A stretch of DNA of 64,000 nucleotides. It comes from Siphonodentalium dalli (taxonomy: Eukaryota; Mollusca; Scaphopoda; Gadilida; Siphonodentaliidae). The translations under genes and the position numbers were made by a program. The stretch spans positions 25,679,141 to 25,743,140 of the forward strand of contig CP136065.1 of NCBI GenBank assembly GCA_032622095.1, in the 5' to 3' direction. Below are positions 46,821 to 58,031 of this stretch, in pieces. A model generated the notes under the pieces. The model searched no databases. It worked only from the letters and a program-made list of their open reading frames with translations, and was not told the origin of the DNA. How positions within the stretch are numbered: the stretch's first letter is position 1; every line of letters begins with the position of its first letter.

Positions 46821-47105
46821 CCCCTGTCACAATCCGCTGCGATCAGGCCGGTGCTTGCATTGCGCTGAAAAGGTATCAAAATATGAGTAACACGCCCTGG
46901 TCAGAACGCCGAACCTCTGCGCTTGTTTTGTGCATGCACAAAATAAGCGCGGCGCTCTGGCGCTCAGGGGCGATCATGCGCGCATGGGGACCATCTCCCG
47001 TCCTAGCCAGTGTCAACTGCGTCACCAATCGGTTCTGGGATACCTTAATGCGTTTTTTCAGCGCAATGTAAGCGCCGGCCTGATCGCAGCGGAGTGTGAC
47101 ATGGG
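46821..47105. mobile_element. GC-rich MITE with about 51-bp inverted ends
   Basis: CTGTCACAATCCGCTGCGAT, then CAGGCCGG and GCATTGCGCTGAAAA at the left, mirror the right end (TTTCAGCGCAATGTAAGCGC to GCAGCGGAGTGTGACATGGG). An inner palindrome GCTTGTTTTGTGCATGCACA lies at 46920-46951. It is clearly richer in G+C than its surroundings. ORFs inside are palindrome products. Confidence 0.88.
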
Positions 47106-47279
47106 TTTTACCACGCGGGTCGATGGTGTCGACGTGCATGTTCATGGTGCGGTATTTCAGTATAAAACGCTGAATCAGCTGCTGATCAGCAGGTTACCAC
47201 CTAAAATCAGCAGATTTCCCGATTTCAGTTTAACTCAAATATAACGACGGCAGTCGGTCGTGGGTTGTGTAAATGACAG

Positions 47280-47505
47280 ATAATATAAATGTTATATCCC
47301 ATCCATTACCCTGCAGGGAGCCCCACACATATATAGAAGCATATAGACGAGTGTCGTCTGCTCATGTTTGTCTGGGGCTCTGTATGGGTGAAATTATAAA
47401 ATTGTTAAAGAATACAAGAACAAATTTTTTAAATTGTAAAAAATTGTTAGGCCAATGCATGGTCGACTCGCATATATAAGAGAATGCATTGGCATAGGGT
47501 AAAAA
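47280..47505. mobile_element. Truncated TA-type palindrome MITE
   Basis: Contains the interior CCATTACCCTGCAGGGAGCC and palindrome 2, but 26 bases of one palindrome arm are missing: CCAATGCAT joins directly to GGTCGACTCGCATATATAAG at 47452-47496. Palindrome 1 and the left end are absent. Confidence 0.88.
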
Positions 47506-47652
47506 AAAAATTTGAACGCTCGCCATGCCCGTTCAACAGTTCAAAATCCCGTTCAGCAGTTCATATGGATCAGTTCAGCAGATTCCCCGAACGAAGTTTA
47601 ACTAAATTCTAATGAAGTTATTCGGGTATAGGTTATGCAAATGGCGTGTTAA

Positions 47653-48146
47653 AGACACGGTTGGCCTTGGCGGTGGGTATCATGCGAAAATATCTCCATC
47701 CGTCAAAAACCGCCACAAACAGAAAGAACATCAAAATGTAGATAGACTTTGTCCGTATACAAATAAGAAATATCGCATAAACAGTATGTTATGATCATAT
47801 GATTGACCATTGTTATGTAAACAAAAGTATAAAAAGTTACTTTTCTGGTGTTTGTTTATATTATGATGGTAAACATAAAGAGCGTTCTATGTTGGTGAAT
47901 ACCTGATATGGAACTAATAAAGAGCGTTTATGCCATTTGTGTGTGATTAGCCAGTAGCATTGTGCTATCTTCTGTAACACAATCAGGCTCTTGCTTAGGT
48001 AAACTATAGTAGGTCTTTATGATAACATGCTGTTTACGCGATGGTCATGGTATATATGAACGGAACTGTATGCGTTTTAATGTTTTTCTGTTTACGGTGT
48101 TTGGAACAAATATGAATATTTTCGACAATTAAGGCCGCACGTGCCT
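47653..48146 (+). mobile_element. TTAA-flanked MITE (family A), 494 bp
   Basis: TTAA (47649-47652) then AGACACGGTTGGCC at the left. GGCCGCACGTGCCT then TTAA (48147-48150) at the right. It sits in the satellite at TTAACGATGGGAC. The next unit (48336-48349) shows the same site empty, proving both boundaries and the TTAA duplication. Confidence 0.95.
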
Positions 48147-48732
48147 TTAACGATGGGACACGCCTTAATATAACTAAATACATAGAGAGAACACCATTTG
48201 ACCGACCTCAACACCAGTTCAGCAGTTCAAAATCCCGTTCAGCAGTTCATATGGAGCAGTTTAGCAGTTTCTCCCAAACGCAGTTTAACTAATTTTTAAT
48301 GAAGATAGTCAGGTGTAGGTGATGCAAATGACTTGTTAACGATGGGACATAACTAAATACATGGCAAGAATAACATTTGACCGACCTACACCCCAGTTCA
48401 ACAGTTCAAAATCCCGTTCAGCACGTTATCGGGTATAGTACAGCAGATTAGCACAGTTTAATCGATTTTTAACGAGAATAGCCGGGCACAGGTTATGCAA
48501 ATGACTTTTAATGGATGTGCCTAAACCAAATACATAGAGAGAACACGATTTGACAGACCTCCACCCCAGTTCAGCAGTTCAAAATCCCGTTCAGCAGTTT
48601 ATCTGGAGCAGTTCAGCAAAATCTCCAAAACTCAGTTTAACTGATTTTTAACGAATATATTCGGGTGAATGTGATTCAAATGACACGTAATCGATGGGCC
48701 ATAACCAGGTACATGGATAGAACACTATTTAA

Positions 48733-49120
48733 CCCTTTACCCAACAAACCGGCTAAAACCGGCCAAATAAAGCTTCAACAGCCTAAAATATCTTCGGTCT
48801 GTCTCAATAGAACCATACAAATATGGATATCATTGGAACCGGCTCCTTGACCACATTGTGATAGTTAGTTATGCCCTGTGCCAACGCATTCTCTTATATA
48901 TGCGAGTCGACCATAGGTCGCCTCGCATATATAAGAGAATGCATTGGCCTAAAAAAAATCTTTTTTTAACACTTTTTACCATTTTTTCTTACATTCTTTA
49001 ACAATTTTATAATATAATATGTTAAGCCAATGCATTCTCTTATATATGCGAGGCGACCTATGGTCGACTCGCATATATAAGAGAATGCATTGGCACAGGG
49101 CCCTTCTGTTGGGTAAAGGG
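48733..49120. mobile_element. TTAA-flanked MITE (family B) with paired 67-bp palindromes
   Basis: TTAA (48729-48732) then CCCTTTACCCAACA at the left. TGTTGGGTAAAGGG then TTAA (49121-49124) at the right. Palindromes lie at 48881-48947 and 49027-49093. It is inserted in a satellite unit where other units read TTTGACCGACC. Confidence 0.95.
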
Positions 49121-49320
49121 TTAACCGACGTCCACCCCAGTTCAGCTGTTCAAAATCCAGTTCAGCACTTCATAGTTCAGCAGATTCTCCCAAACTCAGT
49201 TTAACCTATTTGTAACGAGGATAGTCATATATGTTCTGCAAATGACTTTTTATCGATGGACCATACGGAAATATAGGAAGGGCGATTTGACCGACCTCTA
49301 CCCTATAGTTCATTTCTGAA

Positions 49321-50575
49321 ATACACAATTATCATCTGCCAGCAGCATGTGCAGACCGTGTCATAATTTAAGCCAAATTCAACATTTGTGGTTGCGTTCT
49401 ATAATCAATAAAAATGACAATATCGCGATAATGCATGTACAAACACTATTTGCCACGCCTATGGAAGCATGCGTTTCCTCTATATAGTTTGTGCAATTTT
49501 ATTGGGGCGAGGGAAATGGGTTTAACATGCATTTACTTAAAATACCGTCGTATATATAGGACCGAAACGCGAGATTAATTGTCCGTCATGGGTTAAACGG
49601 GGATAAGAATATTGGATTATCCTGTACGCCATACAGTACACAACACGACTTATATGACAAATAAACTTAACGCATAAATACATGGACTATATCGACTCGC
49701 GTATATACGTTTGGGATGTTATCAACACTTGGAGATTGCCAATCTTTCGACGCCATAAGAAAACAACAATTTAGTGCCACCAGACTCATTTCGAGTTGAT
49801 TTCCATTATGTATTATGAGAGCAAATCACTGTTCCCAACGACATTATGCATACGATAACCAATGACTTGAGCCTCGATCTAGTCACTGGAATCTCAGACT
49901 CCTTCGTGGTGCAATCCCTATTACACCTTTTTGACCGCAGACAGACACTGGACCCTCAATATCGCATGACCGGCTGTTATCTATTGCTTTTATGGAACAT
50001 AACCTCATTAATAATAAACGCATATACCATTTGGAGTAGCTTTAATTCTACCAGCTTTCACTCTGTCGATAGAGGCCATCTGGCCAAGAGCTCAGAAATA
50101 TCGTCCAGTCCATTTTATGGTATGGTCGCCTAATGAAAATGAAATGCCTCCAATCTGTATCATGGACCCCCAATAATAACCCTTGTTCATTGATTGGTCT
50201 CTGTTAAGGCCATCTCATACCGTACACTATGTCGCTCTCGGCAGTCATTGTGATGTACAGTAATGCCTTAAATAATCGAATCCTTAACCACAGCAGAATT
50301 ATGGGTAATTTTTCAGGATTTAGTCGGAAATATGGCTTGTTGCCATTCATAGGAAAGCTCTCAGTGGTAGCTGCATACGAATTCAAGGTTTGCAGGAGAG
50401 CTGAAAACTAATTATGAGGCTCATGTTTTTATTATATTTACAAGACATTATTTTTAAATTACTACGATAACGTTTTTAATATGTCCACATTTCTAAGTGT
50501 TATCATATCATGTTTACATACTGCTATTTACTCTGCTATAAACCGATTTGCGGTTGCAAGTGGTCGATATAGTAA
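49321..50575. other. Spacer with unrecognised ORFs
   Basis: ORFs at 49846-50133 (+) and 50204-50411 (both strands) lack recognisable domains. Confidence 0.4.
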
Positions 50576-50940
50576 ACAAGGGCATCACTATAGGGCGTGG
50601 CAAAATACGCCAGTGGTAATTCCATCAAAGGGCCATAAGTCTTGTGAAAATTGGCGGACGAAACCCAAATTCGAACTTGACCTGTATTTGGGGCTAATAA
50701 AATCACATACCAAATTTCATTCCACTGAGTCAGACTAAGTAAAGTTAAACGAAAATGGAGTGCAAATTCCAAAATATAATTGGCTGGCGAACCCCGAATT
50801 CGAACTTAAGCTGTATATTGTGCTAGTAAAGTACACAAATCTAAAGTTATTACATGGAAACCAAAAAACGAACGGACGGGCGGCTCGACGGACGAACATA
50901 TCAAACAAAGGGGCACAACTCAGTTACTAATGGTACGAAC
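50576..50940 (+). repeat. Dispersed repeat with internal 127-bp duplication
   Basis: Contains AAAGGGCCATAAGTCTTG, CCAAATTCGAACTTGACCTG and, 127 bases on, CCGAATTCGAACTTAAGCTG, ending in ACGGACGGGCGGCTCGACGG. Repeats of this make-up are, from general knowledge, common in molluscan genomes. No coding content. Confidence 0.6.
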
Positions 50941-50996
50941 AAACCAAAGTACAGACATATATAAACTCGGACCATACTCGTCTAGAATAAACCTAG

Positions 50997-51112
50997 TCTC
51001 GTACGCTCAGACTCTCCGCTCACTGTTCCGTCCAACTCCACGACGTAACGCTACATGCCGGAACGTTGCGCCTTAGCGTGGAGGAGGCTGAGCGCTAGGA
51101 ACGAGTCCGGAA
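50997..51112. repeat. Imperfect inverted repeat, about 115 bp
   Basis: GTCTCGTACGCTCAGACTCT and TGTTCCG on the left face CGGAACG, GTGGAGGAGGCTGAGCG and GGAACGAG on the right. Pairing is interrupted. A worn MITE or a structured RNA are both possible. Confidence 0.4.
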
Positions 51113-51520
51113 TAAACCATGAATCGTGGGACATATGCCAAAGACAATGGCTCAGGGAAGATTTGAAGCACAGTACCACTTCCCCAGTTGGCCAAATTTG
51201 TATACTGTTCGCCTTTGTTGTGTCATTTTAATTAACGTTCATGGATGTCTGGAGACGAACTGTTGGAAGCGGAATCCAATATCGAAACAGACAGACAAGT
51301 GGCACTTCGCGTCGCATTAAGAGGCCACACATCTCCTTAACCCGTGAACACAATTAGGTAAGTAACCTTGGCGTTAACATACTTGTTACGTTTGCTGCTT
51401 GCCCCCTTCGCTTAATGTCGTCTCCGGAGCATGGATCGGTATAACAGCAGACGGACAACATGTGACACTTACCATCGCTTAAAAAAGAAGCCATTATTAT
51501 GTAATCATTAACCATCAACG
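51113..51520. other. Spacer
   Basis: Nothing recognised. Confidence 0.35.
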
Positions 51521-51524
51521 TAGT

Positions 51525-51990
51525 TCAGTGCATAACATTGGCTTCGAAATAATTGTTGTGTCTGTTTTTTTCCTTTGGTTTGACGTCAGGTGCAGGGGAC
51601 GGGCCTGTTTGTCGACAATCGGACAACTGATAAATCGAGTCGTAATTATTAAGAACCCACGTACTATGTCCTTAACTAACATGGCAATTCGGTGCATAAC
51701 CTTAGCGTAATAATAGTTGTTAGGTTGACGAGTTTATGCCTCCCCTTGTTATACTTGTTGTGTCTGGTTTTTTGTCCTCTTTGGTTTGACGTCATGTGCA
51801 GGGGATGGACCGGTCTGTCGACAATCGGACAACAACTGATAATTCGGGTCGTAATTCTTAAGAAGCCATGTACTATGTCCTTAGCCAACATCGCAATTCG
51901 GTGCATAACCTTAGCGCAATATTAATATTTGTTAGGTTGATGCGTGTATGCCTGCTCTGGTTATGCGTCACGTCCGGGGGGTTGGGCTTC
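51525..51990 (+). repeat. Tandem repeat, units of 163 and 209 bp
   Basis: GTGCATAAC at 51529, 51692 and 51901 starts units containing GGTTTGACGTCA, TGTCGACAATCGGACAA and TACTATGTCCTTA. The second unit has about 46 extra bases. The paired ORFs with similar products on both strands are repeat-derived. Confidence 0.85.
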
Positions 51991-52225
51991 TATGAGGGAC
52001 GTGAATAACAACAACAAATATATATAGAAACAGTTACCGTCAGATACACGTTATGTGGCACCATACCTACTCAACACATCTTAACCGAATGACCTCTATT
52101 TGTCAGCGTTAATTACGTGCGCTCGCGCAACAGTATGGCGATCAGACAGATTCGTAGGTTGGTGTCACACTCCATGACGTCACCAAAAACGACGTAAAAC
52201 CTCGTGGCGTTCTGACATTTTTACT

Positions 52226-52654
52226 GTGCCGCGTTTTTGCTATGTTTATTTTATGTGTTGTTTTCGATTATTTGTTTGTCGCCGATATCGCCATTTGTCA
52301 GGATTCCCTGTTTCTATATTTAAAACTGGCATGCTCGTAGTGAGCCTCGATTTCGATTTTTTCTCCCAGGTCAAAATACGTCAGAGTTATGACAAAAATA
52401 GATCGACCTACATTTTCTCCATCATAACCTTACATCAAAGAGTCTATAGACTCATTCGGGACCTACATAGACTCCTTCATTTGGGTATTTTTACTTATAA
52501 TTGGGAAGTTTTATCATTTTTGGTTCGTGCGAAGACCTCTTTTTATCGTGCGGGGAAAGAGAGACATTCAAAACGCGATTTCGTAATTCGACGCAATAGG
52601 CTGAATAGCCTAACCTTCAGCCGAGTTCCGGGTCAAATACGACGAATGACGTAA
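52226..52654 (+). CDS. Unrecognised 142-codon ORF
   Basis: ATG at 52226 opens a basic product (many Arg and Lys) with a Cys/Phe-rich start (CYVYFMCCFRLFVCRRYR). No domain is recognised. A palindromic CRE-like core, TGACGTCA, lies upstream at 52177-52184, and a CACTCCATGACGTCACC context could act in a promoter. Length alone is not decisive in a 64 kb window. A chance ORF or a transposon fragment remain possible. Confidence 0.25.
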   Translation: MPRFCYVYFMCCFRLFVCRRYRHLSGFPVSIFKTGMLVVSLDFDFFSQVKIRQSYDKNRSTYIFSIITLHQRVYRLIRDLHRLLHLGIFTYNWEVLSFLVRAKTSFYRAGKERHSKRDFVIRRNRLNSLTFSRVPGQIRRMT

Positions 52655-53445
52655 CACAAAACAAAACGCATTTGTTGACACAAACACCGTTTGAAGAGTT
52701 TATTATTACATAAAATGATCGTCATTGATTAATTATTGATTAATTATTTATATTTATTGTTGCATATTGGCTGCTATCAATATTTACACAAATGGTATTA
52801 ATTATTTCTTATAATTGCTCCTTTGGTCAACTTTGACTATCGGAAAATGAAAATGAAAATATGCCGCTGAAAAAAATGTAATTGATATTAAAGTCTCATC
52901 CTTTCGGCAACATGGAATTGGTTTTAATTACTTAAATGATTAATATAGTAATTTGCCTTTTATATGTGATGAAATGAGAAATGGTAATTGTCTTTTTTTT
53001 CTAACATTAAATTAAATTAAATAAATTAAGTAAAACACAGTGAAATTATTTTTTTAATTATTGTTTATTACATTTTTGCGCACGTTGGCATCTCTCTGAG
53101 TGCATTCTAGCTGTTAATTTCGTCCTGTGTCACACATAATTCAAAAATTGACCGTTGATCATAGTTTTCCAGGTAGCGTACAACTAAGGCCATATAAAAT
53201 AAACGTAAATCAGTAGGACCTCGGGCGTTGCACCAGACACGAGTGAGTGTTTCAGTTAAGTTGCCCAATAGTATTTTAGTCCGCATGTTACTATCGGCCT
53301 ACTTGTATTTTGATTTTCGGAACGTGACAAAAGCTATCAATAACTATGTCCATATTGTGTTCTAAGGATTATGTGTCACATTCACCATTTATTTACTAAA
53401 ATGATTCTTTCCATCAAGTTATAAGGACATTATATTATAATGTTA
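52655..53445. other. AT-rich spacer
   Basis: Poly-T and ATTAAATT runs. No gene or repeat recognised. Confidence 0.5.
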
Positions 53446-53447
53446 TA

Positions 53448-53894
53448 TGTGACCCGCCATATCAAATCCAGTCGTAAGTCGGGATTTTTTTACCTTGTGC
53501 CAATGCATTCTCTTATATATGCGAGTCGACCATAGGTCGCCTCGCTTATATAAGAGAATGCATTGGCCTAACAATTTTTTATAATTTTTTTTAAATAAAT
53601 GTTTCTTACATTTGTTAGGACATAAAATAAAAAACATCCATTACCCTGCAGGGAGCCCCACACATATATATAAGCATATAGAAGAGTGTCGTCTGCTCAC
53701 GTTTGTCTGGGGCTCTGTATGGGTGAAATTATAAAATTGTTAAAGAATACAAGAAAAAATTATTAAAATTGTAAAAAATGCATTCTCTTATATATGCGAG
53801 GCGACCTATGGTCGACTCGCATATATAAGAGAATGCATTGGCACAGGGTAAAAAAAATCCCGACTTACGACTGGATTTGATATGGCGGGTCACA
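53448..53894. mobile_element. TA-flanked MITE with paired 67-bp palindromes, best-preserved copy (447 bp)
   Basis: Ends TGTGACCCGCCATATCAAAT and its exact complement, with TA outside each (53446-53447, 53895-53896), the duplication expected of Tc1/mariner transposition. Palindrome 1 lies at 53500-53566 and palindrome 2 at 53777-53841. The interior has CCATTACCCTGCAGGGAGCC and TGGGGCTCTGTATGGGTGAA. Confidence 0.95.
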
Positions 53895-53896
53895 TA

Positions 53897-55435
53897 TTTT
53901 CAATGTACATGTATGTTCAAGAAATGTAAGACGTTAGACTGATGCATATGTGATACAAGCACGTATATATGCAGAAGGATTCGTTGGTGGGAAATGTCCA
54001 GGTAGTAAGTTAAATCTCAATATGTCCTAAAGGATCTACTCGTCAATGAGTATTTAATATAGAAAGTGCTGAATCTTCTATATATGCATCTTGATTGTAG
54101 CCAGTTCTAATTAAAACTAGACTCTCGAACAAACTAAGCGTTACATAGTCTAAAGAAAATAGTGGGGATTTCCATTACCACCAAGAAGCATTACGTCGGA
54201 GTCAGCCAATCACAACATTTAACAGTAAACACCCTTTTGATCCCACTTCCGGGAAAATGTGGCTACTTTAAAATTGAGCAGACATGTAGTCGTTAACATT
54301 GTTTACAATTTTTCAGCACAAACTAACATTCCTTTAACAGTCTTGAAACATTGTCATTAGAGTCTGTACCTTTTATGGCAGTTATTCATTTCCAACTATG
54401 TTTGTATACTTGCTGAGAACGCTCTTCCCACAATTTCCCTTCTAAAATATGATGTAAGTCATCTTTTTGACATTTTATTGTTATATAAAATGCTTGATGT
54501 GGTTCTAAGATCGGAATAGATTCCTTCATGTTGTGTACTTAGCTGAACAATTAAGTATTTTTTCTGTGTAGGTCTGTATAAACTTTCCACTTCCTTGGAT
54601 AGCCCAGTCGTTGACACCCATTAATTAGAACTGGTATGTACCCAGGTACTGGATATAGAATAATCTTCGGCGCCATATAGTCGTGCAAACCAGACAAGAA
54701 TATGATAATATAATTGCTATCCCATCGGCCTACAATTATACCAGCCATGGGATGCGCTCACGGTCAGTTGGGTTTATATTACGCAGTGTGCCGCATTCAT
54801 CTCCGATATTGCAACTGACAGTGGAAGACAAACATCGAATGTCTACAAGGTTTTCCTTGAGCGACAGAATGGAGCTTTGTATTTGTCATATCCTACTGTT
54901 TGCTGTACGCTGATTGCACGATTTCAAGCAATCACATTTCCTTGGATTCTATTTGTATCGTACCTATATATTCCAAGAGTAGTTTCAGGAAGCACGGTAT
55001 ACAAGTCAAGGAGCCATTAGTTAGTCGATGGGCGGCCGTAGGTTACAGTGGTGTAAATGGTTTCCATAGGCCTCAGGGTAAACGTTTTAGAGTATACCGT
55101 TTGCAATATAATGCCCAGGTCCACAATTTTCTTTCAATCTAAAAGATTGACATTTAAGGTAACTTTGTATGCAAAAAATCATATCCAACAACAGGGAATT
55201 CGCCTTTATATATCATGTGTTTTTATTTTGTCAGAATCGCTATAGAAAATAATGTCATTTTTCAAACCACACCAACAAATACAAACTTCACTATACAAAG
55301 GGTTAATTCCTGTGCCAATGTATATTTTACATATGGAAAATTATAGAGTAGAGGTGTGTTGTATTGTTTTTCCTAAAAACACACTGGGCTATTGAACAAT
55401 CAGGGCCCAGTGTCTATTTTATTCTCCTATAAATT
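53897..55435. other. Spacer with unrecognised ORFs
   Basis: ORFs at 54551-54748 (-), 54683-54913, 54900-55142 and 55057-55245 (+) show no recognisable domain. Confidence 0.4.
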
Positions 55436-55439
55436 CTTC

Positions 55440-56130
55440 CCGCACCCGATCGAGGCGCTCCAACTCTGTAGAAGTATCACAATTCGCCGACCACCTCGGA
55501 CTATGGACATCACATAGAAAAACGAAGATTCTACAATCACGACTATACAAAGAACCATCAACGACATCACAAAATGGTGCTCCAAATGGCGGTTAAAACT
55601 CACGCGACGAAGACCCAGCTCATCCTATTCACCAAAAGAAAAATCCACTCAACCTTCAGAGTTTCTGCGAACCAATCCCAACAAATCCCAATCCCGGAGC
55701 CTAGATCCAGAAAACAACAGCCAAAGTAAAGAAAAGAACCAATCTTCTAAGATTCCTACGCGGAAGCAAGTGGGAACCAACAGCCAAACTCTCGTCAACG
55801 TCTATACTACCCACATCCGACCAACTACGGAATATGGGCAACGATCCTGACCGCACCATCAAACTCCAACATCGACAATCTACAAAAAGTCCAGAAATCA
55901 CGATCTTCGACTAGAACTACGACAACCCAAAGGCACACCCAACGCAGCACTACGCGAAGCAGCCAACATGCCAAACATCAGAGACCTACTCACATAAATC
56001 AAGGCACAGACACTCCTCCGATTTGACAAGAGCCAACTGATACAATAACTCAAACTACGAAGCGAACTACTCTCAACAAAAAATACAAAATCCATACTAC
56101 AACTAGAACAGAACCAAAATGGTATTGACG
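55440..56130 (+). pseudogene. LINE reverse transcriptase C-terminal relic
   Basis: Frame-hopping translation gives KWCSKWRLKLTR, then TKTQLILFTKRKIHSTFRVS (55607 onward), NLLRFLRGSKWEP, NVYTTHIRPTTEYG (about 55797-55838) and PKGTPNAALREAANMPNIRD (55927-55986), ending LLRFDKSQL. These are the ordered post-catalytic blocks of Jockey/CR1-like non-LTR retrotransposon RT (KWRLKLNPxKT, YxxYIRPxxEYG, ALR.AANM). At least three frameshifts and several stops make it non-functional. The minus-strand ORFs at 55701-55901 and 55898-56140 are shadows. The YADD catalytic core was not found upstream, so the copy is 5'-truncated. Confidence 0.85.
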
Positions 56131-56600
56131 TCGTATACAACTAGGCGTACATGGACTGATTAGTGGGGTGTCCAAATAAATACTCTCTATGCTATCAAAT
56201 TGTGAATACCCTCGAGCCAAGGGCATGTCCATATATGTTGCACACATAACGGCCTTTCCGTTGCAATATAGTGGGATTTCCGACAGATGCTGGATATGTG
56301 TTAAAATGACATTTGAGGAGCGAATTTGTGCGAGAAAAATTATTTTTTGAAGTGATCAAAGGCCGTTTTTATCTATTAAACAGAGTATTTCGCTCAAATG
56401 GAGACCGCTTACGATCGGCAAATGTGTATGTACAATACATACTTACGTTTATAGCTGTTGTGCAACCGTGTATCGGTCTGAAACCTGGATTTTGTGGTGG
56501 TGTTGTGATATTTCTGTCACATTTACGTTCTAAAAATAGAATTTTTCGTCTTTTTGAAAGCAACTTCCGATTAAATGTTTGTGCGGTTTATACACTGTGT
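56127..56600 (+). mobile_element. LINE-associated 3' segment (copy 3)
   Basis: Directly follows the RT relic and matches 35735-36225 (+) and 33985-34318 (-). The simplest reading is the 3' untranslated region of that LINE family. Confidence 0.8.
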
Positions 56601-56626
56601 ACAGTGTATAAACCGTACAAACATTT
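56573..56626. repeat. 54-bp palindrome at the end of the LINE segment
   Basis: AAATGTTTGTGCGG on the left mirrors CCGTACAAACATTT on the right, with TTTATACACTG inside and a TGTA loop. There is one mismatch in 25 pairs. The 36 kb copy lacks the second arm. Confidence 0.9.
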
Positions 56627-56663
56627 TGTAAAATAGCTCTTGGAAACAACCATATATACTTAA

Positions 56664-57185
56664 AGCGACACTGTATCCAAATGTTGTTGTTGGTATCTTT
56701 AGTCTCTGAGTATTAAAATAAGGTAACCAGATTTCCATTATTTGAAAGTAATGTTACGGGTGGCAGATTATCCGAAATGTGAAAATACAAGTGTCGTTGT
56801 CGAGTAATTTTTGGAAAGTTTTCAAGCAAATCTATCAAATAAATGTTATATGCTATGCATACTAGTCCAATATACCCATTTAGTCATTGTTTACGTCCCG
56901 TATCAACATAGTTTTGTACACGATCATGTGTGCCACGCTTTGCCCAATCCACTATCCGTGAATTATTTTGATTACGTCTTGTACACGGAAATTCGTAATT
57001 TAATTTATGACTCCAGCCATAAATTAAAATTATATCAAATTATTAACTTTGATTTTAAGATAACCTATTAACCTGAACGTTTACAGAATACATCTTCGAC
57101 TCAAATTACTTAGTTTTCTATATAATATCGATATTAGATCGTTTTTATTACCAGGAATTTATTGAAAATGGCGTACAGTACCCCT
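56664..57185. mobile_element. TTAA-flanked MITE (family C), 522 bp
   Basis: TTAA (56660-56663) then AGCGACACTGTA at the left. The right end, read inward, is AGGGGTACTGTACGCC before TTAA (57186-57189). The inverted ends are short and imperfect. The 86-codon ORF inside is not recognised. Confidence 0.65.
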
Positions 57186-57189
57186 TTAA

Positions 57190-58027
57190 GTGTGTGACCA
57201 AAAACACGCAGGCTGTGGATAGAAATTGGCTTCTCGTATGCTTGCAGTCTCTTTGAAAAGCCGACGAAAATCCCATATCGGATGTACGTCTCTAGAACTC
57301 TCTATTAAAATTAGGTTGTTTTGAAGGGATTCCCTCCATTTCATTGGAGAGTGGCACAGACTACGTGCGATTTCATTGGTTTATGGCATAACAGATCACT
57401 TCACAGATCTGAGGTCAATGACGCGTTGACAATTTTCCCACGCATTGTCAAACTCAACTATTGTTGGAAAACTGAATACAGGCGAAATATCCATAATTCA
57501 TTTTACTCATCGCAATATAGGAGACATCATCTTCGAGTTTGTATCAGTGAACGATATTCTTGACTGAGTATTCTTTCGCATCTTGTTGTATTTGTAACTA
57601 TTTTTAAATACTACGATTCTCACAAACATTTACTACGCCAGGAATGTACGGAAACGGTTTATTTCGTCGTGTTGGGAATAATGCCGCGTCGTCGTAGAAA
57701 TGAAATATAATGGACACTTCTTGAGACGTATATCCATTAGGATATTCGTCGGCTTTTCAAAAGAGAGTGCTCTTCTAGCTGACGTGTCGCTAAGTACACG
57801 TCCAGTACATCATATTCCGTTTCCTGACAAGTTCCTGCTCATGTACTTTTGTTGTATCATATATAAAATATCGTGGTTCACAGACCCGGTGATAGTATCA
57901 TACGCATGATAGCAATCTCCGGTATGTAATAATATCCGTGTCCAGTCTGGACATGGGTCTCATTTTACCAATAAACATGGCATTTTGGTATCTATATACA
58001 GAGTACCATTTATAAGACAAGTACGAG
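57190..58027. other. Spacer with unrecognised ORFs
   Basis: ORFs at 57321-57563 and 57700-57909 (+) show no recognisable domain. Confidence 0.4.
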
Positions 58028-58031
58028 TTAA

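Larger units (their letters stand above)
47120..49320 (+). repeat. Satellite-like tandem repeat, about 175 bp unit, split by three MITEs
   Basis: Units contain CAGTTCAGCAGTTCAAAATC, AACTCAGTTTAACTGATTTT, GGTTATGCAAATGACTT and TTGACCGACCTCCACCCCAG. Starts near 48212, 48390 and 48563 give the period. A TA-type relic (47280-47505), a family A MITE (47653-48146) and a family B MITE (48733-49120) interrupt it. Confidence 0.88.

Noticed and set aside
46821-47105. Bacterial contamination because of high G+C
   Set aside because: The segment has 51-bp inverted ends and an inner palindrome, and sits inside host repeats, so a transposon explains it.
51515-51925. Paired similar ORFs on both strands as a small gene family
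   Set aside because: They come from a tandem repeat and overlap on opposite strands.
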